From: Gremmenia infestans
Taxonomy: Eukaryota; Ascomycota; Leotiomycetes; Helotiales; Hamatocanthoscyphaceae
Direction: 5' to 3'
Length of the DNA: 64,000 bases
NCBI GenBank assembly: GCA_032629725.1
Contig: JAFEVB010000022.1
Span: 930,001-994,000, forward strand
Notes under the pieces: generated by a model
Told to the model about the DNA's origin: nothing
The model's database searches: none
Seen by the model: only the letters and a program-made list of their open reading frames with translations
Made by a program: the position numbers and the translations under genes
Shown: positions 10,877 to 21,542 of the stretch, piece by piece
How positions within the stretch are numbered: position 1 is the stretch's first letter
Layout: the number at the start of each line of letters is the position of its first letter

Positions 10877-11376
10877 AGATCCCCATGTATTTGCATGTGG
10901 GCCATGGAGACTAACTAGTGGAGTGCAGGTTCTATAATCTTTAGATTCGGCGGCTCTTTGTTCGCAGAATCAATACATTTATTTTATTAGCATCAAACTT
11001 GTACTCGTATCTTAGAGTCGTACCTTCCGAAAGCATGTAGACTTCCCGGCTACCATTCATAATCACGTGCGTACCCGTCAAGGTGGAAGGCTCGACAGCC
11101 TCGCGCGCCTTCCCTCCCTCTTCCAAGATGTTGTGACAAGGCAGGTACCTTGTGGGGTGAATAGTAAGTACCAATGTAGGCATCTCCTTATCTTCCTTCG
11201 CTCTCTTAACACTCAACATCATTGTTTACTTGCTTGACAACCATCCATCATTGCTGCTACGCAATATTGTTACGTTATCTACGCTCTTCAGCTCTTGGGG
11301 TTTATTGCTACGCTGCACATCTCAGTGTCAACAAAGAACAAGACGTTCTTGGAGCCCAATCCTGGGTGTTCAGACA
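10877..11376. other. Intergenic region
   Basis: About 500 bases between two plus-strand genes. A small inverted repeat (ACAAGG at 11136-11141, CCTTGT at 11148-11153) is the only structure noted. Open frames here have no coding character. Confidence 0.5.
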
Positions 11377-12569
11377 ATGTCGAATACCTTCAATCTGCTC
11401 AGGAGTCCGGGTGGTATCGACCTCGTTCCCGAGGTTTGCTTGAGGGTTGCGGAACATGCGATTGACGAAGATCCGAAGGCCGCGGCAGTCTTACTTAGTG
11501 TTTCCAAGGTCGATTATAATCTCCCATTGCAACTGAGAGTTTGTCATACTGATTCAGCATCAGTCGTTCCGGTCTTTACTCCAATTATACGAAACGTCAA
11601 TTACGAAAGCACTCTCCAAGCATGACGACCGTCTTATCTACGTCAATTCCTCAGAACCATTGGTATTTTCTTCACGTATACCTCCTCGCGACGCCATCGT
11701 ATTTTCTCTTACATACGAATGGTACCTAGAAATGCGGACACGGAGTTCTCAGCTCGATTATCTCACAGACCATCAAATAACTCACATGGACGACGACAGG
11801 AACGGCTGGCCTACGCTCGACGTACCTAAAGGGGAGCTTCGACAGCGTGTGAGGGCGTTCAAAAAGCGGGCATTTTGCCTGCTATATAGATTGGCGGATT
11901 GTACAGCAGGAGTCGATGGCACGCATACTATTCGTGCCGCGCAGGCAAAGTTCCTAGAACGTCTCAGCGAAAAGGAACTCTCTGCCCTTGGGTGTTTGGT
12001 AGAGGTCATCGGCCAAGGTTTCTTCAATATCACCAAGAAAGCGCTTCTTGCCGCCCCTCCTGCCAGTCTGGGTAGCAACAGCACACGTATCGCTCCTACC
12101 TCATCGAGCGCCCAGCCCGAAGTAACTTCCCCGACCTTATGGAATGATCTGAGTAGTGATAACTTGACTCGAGAGCGCATGTGAGTAGACCCAAATTCAG
12201 TCTTCCAGACATTCCGAGACTTTTACCATCGGGACCTCCCAACGGGTCCTTCAGTAAATGTCTCAAAGATACTGGAACATTTGACTAATCTAGCATAGGT
12301 GTGTGTTCGAAGACAGGATCCAGCGGTATGGCCCTTATTTTGCGTGGTCGTATGTAGCGGAATCGAAGAATCGCAACCGAAGACATCAACTTTGGGCGGA
12401 GTCGGAGCTCCAACATGGGCTAGACGACATGAACGCTTTTGAACTTGGATATACTATGTCATATGCGAGTTTGCAGAGCGTGGTTTGGAAGGTGTTTTGC
12501 AAAAAGACTAATTGTGCGCTTCAAGACAGCTGGAATGAGGCTAGGAAGTTGGTAGAGTCAGGGATGTGA
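11377..12569 (+). CDS. Hypothetical fungal protein, three exons
   Basis: Exons 11377-11508, 11564-12180 and 12299-12569 give 339 residues with exact phase. The first intron has an atypical donor (GTCGAT). It is supported because splicing joins LLSVSK to SFRSLLQLYETS and avoids a stop. The second intron has a standard GTGAGT donor. The protein opens with a degenerate F-box-like helix (LVPEVCLRVAEHAI) and has a Ser/Pro-rich linker near residue 220. It ends with a conserved-looking block, MCVFEDRIQRYGPYFAWSYV. The style matches uncharacterised, lineage-expanded families of Pezizomycotina. No biochemical role can be given. Confidence 0.7.
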
Positions 12570-12940
12570 AGTTTTAGTATTGAGCAATGAATTTGAACGG
12601 ACGAGACAAGGATTATCAGCCTTCTCAAAGGAGGCCAGCAGCATTAGCATAACGAGCAAACTATTATGAACAGTTCATGATGTTACCTTGTACTCCTGAG
12701 ACATTTGAAATATTCCAAATCCGTGGCAATCGCATGGAAATGTGAATTATATCAATACCTGCAAGGCACTATCAATTTGTGAGCCTCTAAAGACCATGAG
12801 TACATGCTTCTATTGTTTTCTATCTATACATTATAATTCATTTCCATTGCAGGATAAAATCAACAAAACGTTCTATCTCTTCTATCTACCCAGTCTAACC
12901 TTTTGAAGCAACCCCATTTCGATTTTTCCATCTTTAGAAT
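12570..12940. other. Convergent intergenic region
   Basis: AT-rich 371-base gap between converging genes, presumably the two 3' UTRs. No other feature is seen. Confidence 0.55.
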
Positions 12941-14881
12941 CTACAGATCATGTCTCGCCCTCTTGCTACGCTTCCTAATCGTCTCCCCATAGAAATACAA
13001 CACAAACGGAATTGGAATAAATGCAATACTCAAAAATCCAAGCGTACTACTAGCCCACGCCACCCCAAGATTCTTATACATAGCACTCGCGAAAAGCGGG
13101 AATCCAGCACCAAAGCTCGAACGCATAAAATCATTACCGGCAAAGACCGAAGCTGCGTAATCGGGATATGCGTCGCCCAGGTAGTTCAAGACCGAGTTGA
13201 AGAGCAAGAATGCGCCGATCGTGAAGAATGATGATCCGATTATCGGCACGATCCAATGTACAGAAGGTCTTGATGCCCAGCCGAACCAGAACATGCAGAT
13301 GGGGATGCAGAAGGCGCCGATCATTGCAGGCGGTAGACGCTTCTCTGGTTTTATCTCGCCGTTCTCGTTGAACTGTTTTTCCTGTACAAAATACAGGTAT
13401 AGGAAGAAAGGCGGTATGACGAATAGACCGCCAATAAAGATACCGAGGAACGAGAGGCCCTCTTCGCCGAGATTGAAGCCGTAGATCTTGATGAAGACGA
13501 TGGCGAAGGATTCAAACCAGATATAGAGCAGGCCGTAGATGAGCGCGATGTAGAGATTTAGGCAGAAGAGAATTGGCTCTGTGAAGGTAAGGGAGAAGGG
13601 CCGGATGACAACCATGAGAACGATGTCTTTTATGCTCATTTGCTCGCCCATCAGCTCCGCCTCGCTCTTCAGGTCGGTGCGTTCGGTGAGTATGCGGAGA
13701 CGACGGCTGCGGCGGTACAGGATGTTGGAGGAGGACGTCTCGGGGAGGAGGAAGATCATGAGGATTAAGGAGAAGCCGGAGAGCCAAAGGAGTTCCCAGA
13801 TGGGCCATTTCCAATCTTCGTGTTGAGCGGCAAATCCTCCGATTAGCGGTCCAAGCACTGGACCACATATTGCCGCTATTCCCCACTATGACAAGTCAGT
13901 ACTTTAATCCTACTATATTTTCGACTCTTGGAGACCAAAGAAGAGGGTTGGCTTACTATTGCGATTGCATAGGCTCTTTTGGCAGGCTTGTACATGTCCG
14001 TAAGCGTGGCACCGCCGGTAGCGAGTACAGGGGATCCAAAGAATCCAGTCAAGAACCTGAAAGCCAAAAGCATCCCGAAGTTTTTCGCGTAGATGACGGC
14101 GAATTGGAGAAAAACGAAGACGATCAGAGTTGGAATATAGACGAAATTCCGTCCAATTTGAGGGATTTCAGACATGGGAGCCCAAAGCATAGGGCCTAGA
14201 CCGTATCCCGCAACAAACAGTGAAAGACCAAGAGTAGCAACGACTTCGCTGACTCCGTATACTTTTTCGATGTCTAGTTCACCAGCAGAATAGATGGAGG
14301 ATCCGATGTAGACGGAGAAGGTTAAGAGGCATATGAGGCCCGTGACAACAAATTTCTTGATCGTGGACCAGTTTTGAGGATTCTTGAAGGTGGTTAGAAC
14401 GGCCGTACATTTTTGAGAGAAGCGATTTGAACACTTACCTCTGAGTCATTTTCTCCATACCACGTAACAATCGAGACATCTCTGCCCTTCTCCGGATCCA
14501 CGATAACTCCACTGGGATCGTTGCGCTGCTGGTCCTGACTACCTACACGAGTGTCTGAAGTATCTCGGGAACTGCTGAATTGGTTGGATTCTGCTGCTGT
14601 CTGGCGTCGGTCGGAGTCAGAGTCATTTGATCCGCCGTTCTCTTCCTCCTTTTCTTCTTCACCAGTGTGGCCATGATGTGCCTAATCGAAACCGTGTTAG
14701 AACGCTTAAGCTTCCTGTAAAGTAGATGTTGCTGGGAACTTACCATTCGACCCGACTTTTCTTTGTCTATGTACCTCTCCCACAGCGAGGGATCCCTGTC
14801 CTCTTCATATTGCAGCACTCTTCCCTTTGTAGCGAGACGCAAGACATGGCCAAAACAGGTGTCCCGAATGAGTTCAGTCAT
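12941..14881 (-). CDS. MFS drug:H+ antiporter, DHA1 family
   Basis: Plasma-membrane exporter type with 12 predicted transmembrane helices. Exons 14881-14744, 14681-14439, 14382-13957 and 13885-12941 give 583 residues. The cytosolic N-terminus (about 125 residues) is acidic and hydrophilic and ends in the family block NPQNWS before helix 1. The DHA1 antiporter motif C appears as WGIAAICGPVLGPLIGGF across the exon 3/4 junction. LAFRFLTGFFGSPVLATGGA is helix 4, and a central loop (TSSSNILYRRSRRLR) separates the halves. It resembles the fungal polyamine/multidrug (Flu1/Mdr1-like) branch, but the substrate cannot be read from sequence. No biosynthetic genes lie nearby, so a cluster-associated exporter is unlikely. 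Confidence 0.88.
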
Positions 14882-16090
14882 CGTAGAAATAGCAGCACGT
14901 GGGAATTATAGAATTCTCGACTGATGGACAACGAACACAGAGGAAATACGAATATTTTTATATATATTTACATGCCTAGGAAGTTATACGAATAAGAGAC
15001 GCAGAGATGTTCTCAAGCAAGTTAATTCAAACTGTTGACATCATACTCATGTAGGCTGGTTGATATTGCTTGATGATCGACAACACCTAGAGTATTTTAC
15101 ACCTTCCCCACAAAATGCCCCCCAATCAAACACGCCGAGACCCTTTATTAACTTATAAGCTTCTTTGTGCTTGATCTAAGAAACGGCACTTACCTTTATG
15201 ATGTTTTCTGCAACCCCACCTGACAATTAACAAGATATATAGAACTCCACCTTATTTTGGTGGGGACTCTTTGCGTCAATGACATCATTAACTATTTTTC
15301 CTTCTCTCCTTTAAATATGAACATGATTATAACTATATTCATAGCTATACTTGTAATCCTTACTTCTTTCTTTATATAGCTTCAATAGCAGTTTAATATC
15401 AGCTTTCTTCTTAAATATTATAAAGACGATTAAAATCTTGAGACTATTTTCCAGTATAATCTTAGGTGTGGTGTTCGATCCACTCTGATCGTGAGCTAAT
15501 CTGATACAAGTGGAAAAGCCACAGCACTTTGGTTGGAGCAAATCTTTGATACGATGTGCAACAAGAGACTTCAATTACTAGATCGCGTAAAGCGTGGGAT
15601 TGCAAGTTTCACAATGTCTTATGTATGAGAACTTTCGAAAGCATCCACATCCTAAATTCTACTTAGTTCTACGATCCATTCAAGTTGTCCGGATCGCAGA
15701 TTCACTCCTGTACAGCTATCTTGAAATCCCATATTTGCTGACTTGATCTAAGACATTAAACTACCATGCATTCCATTACAGTGGTAGGCTCGTGCAACAA
15801 AAGACAAACTATGGCCAGCTGGGGAATGGGAAGTGCATATGAGGAGAAATTCCTATAGCAGAGCGCTCCTTTGTAATCCACCAGAAAGTCTCGTCCACAA
15901 CGCCATTGTTGGTTTAGTTTCCTTTCAGTGAAAACAGAGCTCTGTCAAACTCTTTGACACTGGGGGAACAATGTACATTGCCATGTATTAATCCTTCACA
16001 ATGTCATCCGTCCCGTTCAGGATTAAGAGAGACCCAAATCGATAAATCGAATCTTCGGACCAAACCGGAAGCAACTAGCAGTAGGAAAAT
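14882..16090. other. Intergenic, partly AT-rich
   Basis: About 1.2 kb between the DHA1 transporter start and the amidoligase relic. The segment from about 14940 to 15440 is clearly AT-rich and contains short simple runs such as TATATATTTA, unlike the flanks. No transposon ORF or terminal repeat was found. The reading frame at 15311-15574 (-) is probably a product of this composition. Confidence 0.5.
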
Positions 16091-17003
16091 ATGGGCTCGG
16101 CATCAGCAGAACCCCGTCTTACTTTTGGCGTAGAAATCGAATTTGTCCTCGCAACACTTGATGATGGGGTAGAAGATCCGCATTCGCTTGATCCTAGAAA
16201 GGTGTACGGGATTACCACCACCAACCAGCGCGTGGGATGGGGTAGCTACAAGCCTTCCGGGATTATGGAGGCATATGAAAGCGTAGCAGAGACACTGAGT
16301 CGAGCAAATATCCCAGCATCTATCGAACATAATCCATTGGGCAAACAGATGAAGCACTACCGAGTAATGTGCCCTGAGAGTACGGGGTTACACGTGCACG
16401 TTGGCAATGAGACGGCGGGGTTTTCCGGGACCACGCTGTAGAAAATCCTCGCTACGCTGTGGACGTTCGAGCCGGTGCTAGATACCATACACCCCTCGCA
16501 CAGGCTGGACAACTATTATTGCTCCAGTCTGCGCGTAGACTCTAACCTATGCCACTGGAATCGGGCGGGTAGGATGAAACCTAGGAAAGGCCTCGAGGCA
16601 ATCCTGTCCACGGACGAGGGTCTGCAGATCAGCGATGAGCGGCTAAGGAAGTATGTTATGGAGATGGCGAATGCGAGACGCGAGAGAGGTGCGTATAACT
16701 TCCGGAACTTGCACGGTGCGGATCCGGTCAAGAAGACGATTGAGTTTAGACAGCATGAAGGGACGCTGGACCCTGCTGCCGTTGAGCATTGGATTAAACT
16801 ATGTGTGGGTATAGTAAATTCTGCTCACAAGGTTGACTTGAAGATCCTTAGCAGCTTCCTCTCGCTGAATTATCGATGATGAACTTGAGGAATTTGGTCT
16901 CGTTCATCTGCTGAAGGCATTAGGTTTGCCGGCGCAGATGCTGTTCTATGGTTCGAAACCGCTTTACTCGCATTCATCGTCGAACAAGATAGAGCGAGAA
17001 TGA
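16091..17003 (+). pseudogene. Amidoligase_2-family gene, disrupted
   Basis: Relative of the ATP-grasp-like fungal putative amidoligases (Pfam Amidoligase_2). The frame opens MGSASAEPRLTFGVEIEFVL, the typical start. It contains STGLHVHVGNE, RLDNYYCSSLR, AYNFRNLHG and KKTIEFRQHEGTLD, which supply the conserved His, Arg and Glu residues. An in-frame TAG at 16439-16441 interrupts the sequence, and reading on in the same frame recovers the rest of the domain. A TGA at 16877-16879 ends that frame; shifting by one base resumes a plausible tail (LVHLLKALGLPAQMLFYGS) to 17003. With one nonsense and one frameshift it is most likely a pseudogene. No intron with normal borders removes the TAG. Confidence 0.8.
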
Positions 17004-17168
17004 ACGCGGCGCTCTGCAAAATGGGAATAGCACGGAGGGGGATTCTGGAAACAAACGCAGATGATAATGTAAATTATTCTTGTTACTGAAAAGCATACGC
17101 AAATATGACTGAGATAGTTTCAAGAAAGTCTAGCGCGGAAATCTCTATCCCAATCGCTCTTCTACAGC

Positions 17169-17462
17169 ATGAATCTACCTGAACAAACTGACTGGTTTAA
17201 AGAGTAGCATAAAGAACAGCAAGAGGAAGTGGATGAGACACCAACATCTAGCCAGAATGTACCAAGTGATGTAGAGCTTGTAGACGCTGAAGCCCGGATG
17301 CGAAATGTTATCGAGAAAATTATTAATGGCCAGCCTGTCCCAACACCAACCACTCTGGAAGAAGAAGGTTTCGATAACGTACCCCATAGTAAGCCGCTTG
17401 GGGAGCTAGGCTTTGCCTGTAGCTGTGCAAACGAAAGGCTATCTGGGTATGAGGATTTCTAA
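17169..17462 (+). pseudogene. Short broken ORF downstream of the amidoligase relic
   Basis: A frame starting at 17169 (MNLPEQTDWFKE) is interrupted by TAG at 17205-17207. It then reads on through an acidic, Gln/Glu-rich sequence (VDETPTSSQNVPSDVELVDA) to a stop at 17460-17462. As in the amidoligase relic, the stop could come from a CAG-to-TAG change. It could be a remnant of a neighbouring gene or a distal exon of the same gene. No family is recognised. Confidence 0.35.
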
Positions 17463-20033
17463 AAATAGAATACAACTCGTGGTCATGAACACCTATCCCG
17501 AAAAATTCTTTGCAGTCGGAATTGAAACATGATGAGAGTTCTCCACAATACCGTTGTAATTGGCATACAGAACAACGAAACATCCTGGTTCAAATGAGCA
17601 ATTGTGAGACAGCAAACGGGTTCTAGACCAAATAGCTCCAGGACAACTTGAGCATATCATTATGATACAGGGGCCAGAAGTGGTATGTTTTTCAAGTGCA
17701 TAGTAATAATGTATGCGAGGTCGACTTATTGCATTACTCATAGATGAATTCCAGGTTCATCAACGTGATATCTTGCGAACTAGGAGAAGGTCAACTAACC
17801 ACTTGCATCGGAGTACCAACTGTCCCGGGACATCTCAAAGCTCAAGGGACTGGGGTATAAACGGCAACGGCCCGACCCCAGGGTGATATGAAAAAATAAA
17901 AGACACATGAGCTACTGAGAAACGGGTAATAAAGGACACGGCTGGGCTACAAGGACTCGCAAGCCACATATTTGAAAATGGCACCTCACGTGACAGAGAA
18001 ACAACTTCCCGCAATCGTGGCGATTGAATAATGTGTAGTGTATGGATGGAAGTCTCCGGGATTAAAGCAGTCATACATCCTACTGCGGGACCGTTACACG
18101 AAGTCTAAGGCGTAGGATGTCTGAAAATTTCTGTAGAGAGTTCACTAAGCATCGACATCTAGACCCGCTGGGTTTCCTAGAAGCCGGGAAAACGAGGAAT
18201 GTAAAGCTCGTGTGGGGAAAGAGAAACAACTTTGTTTCAGTGTTGTGGGGGGCTCAATCCAAGAAGGATGATTTGCAGAGGTACTACTTCGCGCTGCGCC
18301 AGGGAGATCTCCCGTAACCGTTCTGCAAGATTTCCCACCGTCTTGCAACCATCGATGTACAGAAGCAGCATAAGAGTTACTAAAATCGCAACCGAGCTTT
18401 TGGCAGCCTTCTGCCAGAGTCCAGGGTTCGGCATGTAGTGTGGCAGAAGGCTATGTCGTGCAGCCTAGAGCGACGCGGTCTACGCGCTGAGGTTGGCACT
18501 TGGGCGTGGGTTCGACGCAACCAAGCAATCCTACCACACCCTCAGGAAGCATGTCGACAAGGACTGTAATCCATAAGAATGCCGCCAAAGGCTCTTAGCG
18601 CGGAGGAGGGGTCACAGGACCATGCTCGAGATATGCAAGGTGCGGCTCTGCCCGTATCAATGAGAATCCAACTCTGTAGACTCCACCGCCAGTCGAGTCA
18701 TGCTGCAGGCGTATAAATGGATAGCTGAATCTACCTTACCTACGGAACTAGGTATGATAGAGCAACTGAAACGATAGGCCGTTGAGGCTTTTGGCTGGAA
18801 TAATATCTTGAACAGAAGGAAGTCGGAGTAAGGCTCGGCGATAGAGTGGGAACAATGCTCGGAAGGGTCGGGCCATTTTAAGGCTCGTGCCCTTAGCATT
18901 TACATTTTTGAACGGAGAAACGCTCTGTTGCGCTTATACTTCGTACTTCTAGAACTAGCACAGTACAGTCCAGCAGATCGCCGGAGCGGGATCAACCTCG
19001 TGGAGACTTAGTATCTTCAAGAAGCAAGGAATACCGGTACTGCTCTGTATATTAGTTGACTATACCCAATCTAGTCAGGCCTCGATATTTCCGGGCTTTG
19101 ATTCCGAAATAGCCTTGAAACGGCGATTTTTTTGAAATGGATAAAATACTAGGGCGTCTCAATAACCCTAGATCCTCGAATCCCTGGTCCAATCATGGGC
19201 TTATATTTGAAGAATCTCTCCCGACCAGGGTTGCAAGTCTAGAGCTTCCCCTCTAAGTTCTAACGTACTCGATGACTGTTTGTGGCAAATATACCAGCGC
19301 GAAATGCTCTAGAGATTGTCAAGAAATCTGATATTCATCGGCATGGTTGCTTTTGGCCTTGTACTGTAGTCAGTTGATTGCTACAAAATGCACATGATAT
19401 CAAACCTTCGGAGGAAGCTGGAGTCCGAATTGCTAAACCCAGCATAGAGCTGCAAGACAGGCTTCAAGGCTTCAAGGCTCATCTTCCCGTCCATGACTAA
19501 GTATGATGCCGCATTTCGTATTCCAGAATAAGGAGTCTCTGATAGAATAGAGTTCTTGACTGGACAATCCTGATTCCTAAATATTGTCTTTTGAAAGGAA
19601 GCGGTTCCTATCAAGCAACAAGAAGCAGCTGAATCGGCAGTTGTTACCCCATCCGGCTTCTTCAAACTTCTATGCCACTAGCAGAAGCTGTACGTACTGG
19701 GATCCGTAAAGGCATGGCATGTCGGGCAGGCTGATCTCATCCATTATTACCCCAATCGATCTATCCCTCATCCTGATACTACCTTACGCCTCTTCATCAT
19801 CATTTATTGCTGTCTTACGGATCCGACTTATCCTGTGACTCGTAACCGACGGGCTCGATTACGAAAATAGATCTGGACGCGCATAATCTCTGACCGGATT
19901 CTTCAGCACTTTTGGCTTACTGTTTCGTCGAGAGACACGGCTCCAGGGACTTATTTCAAGAAGGAAGATATACCACATCAAGCCATAACCGACTGGGCTC
20001 GTAATAACGGTCGTTTTCTTCCGGCTTTCTACG

Positions 20034-20062
20034 CAGACAGACAGACAGACAGATAGACAGAC
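20034..20062 (+). repeat. (GACA)n microsatellite
   Basis: About seven tandem tetranucleotide units, one changed to GATA, inside the gene-poor region. Confidence 0.85.
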
Positions 20063-20865
20063 GCAAGACTCGGGAGTCGAACGAATACAGCAGGATCGAA
20101 AGAGTTGCAGAAGAGGAGCTCGTGCAATATCAGTACGACGAAGTAACGGGCATTGGTAGACAGCTCCGTACCGATAACCGTGCCGTATAGCTGGGGAAAG
20201 GGATCTTTGTCAGCGCATCGCCGCATCGCAGGCCGAGCTTCTACGAAGTAATTCAGCCTGCTGCGAGGAAGCTCGTGAGCGAGAGCGGGCCACTGAAGAA
20301 ATCCATCTTATCCTATCCTAGACCAGGCTGACCACTGATATTGCTCGGATGTAGAGCCTATCCCGGATTGTACCAGGAGCCAGAAACCTACGTTTGGCCC
20401 CCTCCGCGCATCATCGCACGCGCAGACAGGACACGCTTTTGCTGCACGTAACTGCGCTATACAGGAGAGCACGTCCGCATTTGATTTGAAGCCCGGCTGT
20501 TCCAATTTTCACGGTCCTGGTCTCGGTCTTCAGCTTGGTCTTGGTGTTGATAGCGAACTTAGGTGTAGAAGCTTGCTTCATCGTCCCATATCCATATCCG
20601 TATCCATATCCTGGAGCGGAGGGTGGCGGGCAGGCCCAGCGGCGCAAGTAGTTTCAGTTTCACTCCATTCCCCTCCAAATACGGCTTGGTCTGCATCTCC
20701 TTCCCTGAGGTCTCGCCAATCTACAGTACAGCTGCGGGCAACACTGCTATCGAATCGACACTTATCGCGCCTACGAACCACTGGAGACGCCGGGACGGGG
20801 TAATTGTGCTTGGCTTGGACTGTCTGGCACTAGCTTCTGGCAGCATACCATACGTACCAACCTTT

Positions 20866-20930
20866 CCATATCCAGTATCCAGTCCAGTATTATTCCTATC
20901 CAGTCCAGTCTGCCAGTCCAGTATCCGTGA
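20866..20930 (+). repeat. Degenerate TATCCAGTCCAGT short tandem units
   Basis: The segment repeats CCATATCCAGT, TATCCAGTCCAGT, TATCCAGTCCAGTC and CAGTCCAGTATCC with small gaps. It lies in the probable 5' leader of the RSC7-type gene. It looks like slippage-generated, pyrimidine-biased sequence. Confidence 0.6.
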
Positions 20931-21542
20931 GCCATACAGACCTCAGCCTTCAAAGATACTCCGAAGACATACACATACACCTCCAACCAGCTGTGCTATC
21001 GCTTGCTATCCCCGGAACACGATAATAATATCGTTGCTCCCTCCCGTCCATAAGTCCATCCGTCCTGGTCCCTGCACTTTTGGCATCGGCACCGGCAAGG
21101 ATTTGAGCACGCGCAGTCGTCCGTTCGCAATCCGATCCCCAGAGCCTCCCACTCGCTCCCACTTGCCCATTCGTCGTGGGGTTTGCGGTCGCATCTCTGC
21201 TCCCAATCAACCAAACCAGCCATACAATACCCGCGGAACACTGCAGCCAGCATACATACACACTGACACCTACCACTTACTACCCTCGCGTCGTCTTACT
21301 CACCTACTATAATCGTTAGCAGTCGAGTTCGAGTCGCCATCCAGTTGACCGCCCTCAAGCCAATCACTGTCCTATCGCAAGCCCTATCCGCGTCCATCCG
21401 TCGCTTAAAGGAATAGATGCATTTCTTATGCAGCTGAACCCTCCTCTGACACCCTTTGCGCAAACGCGCTGACCGTTGAGCGATACCTCCGAATTGTAGG
21501 AGATTTAACGGCATCACTTCGCTGCGTCGCGCTGACGGCGCG

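Larger units (their letters stand above)
17463..21542. other. Gene-poor 4-kb region with decayed open frames, ending in the RSC7 leader
   Basis: No intact gene is supported. Some stretches keep coding-like character broken by stops, for example plus-strand reading near 18700-19000 (RALSIYIFERRNALLRLYF) and 19860-20040. None matches a transposase, integrase or reverse transcriptase that I recognise. A GACA microsatellite lies at 20034-20062. From about 20490 to 21540 the plus strand is pyrimidine-rich with repeated TATCCAGT and CCATATCC units, fitting a promoter and long 5' leader for the RSC7-type gene. Confidence 0.5.

Noticed and set aside
14940..15440. AT-rich block as a RIP-mutated transposon
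   Set aside because: No terminal repeats, no element ORF and no duplicate copy in the window; composition alone is not enough.
15465..15500. GTGTTCGATCCAC resembling a tRNA B box
   Set aside because: No matching acceptor stem, A box or anticodon arm could be folded around it.
18500..18535. GTGGGTTCGACGCAACC resembling a T-arm of a tRNA
   Set aside because: No upstream A box at the right distance and no acceptor stem.
20034..20062. CRISPR-like or regulated repeat array
   Set aside because: It is a simple GACA microsatellite with no spacers.
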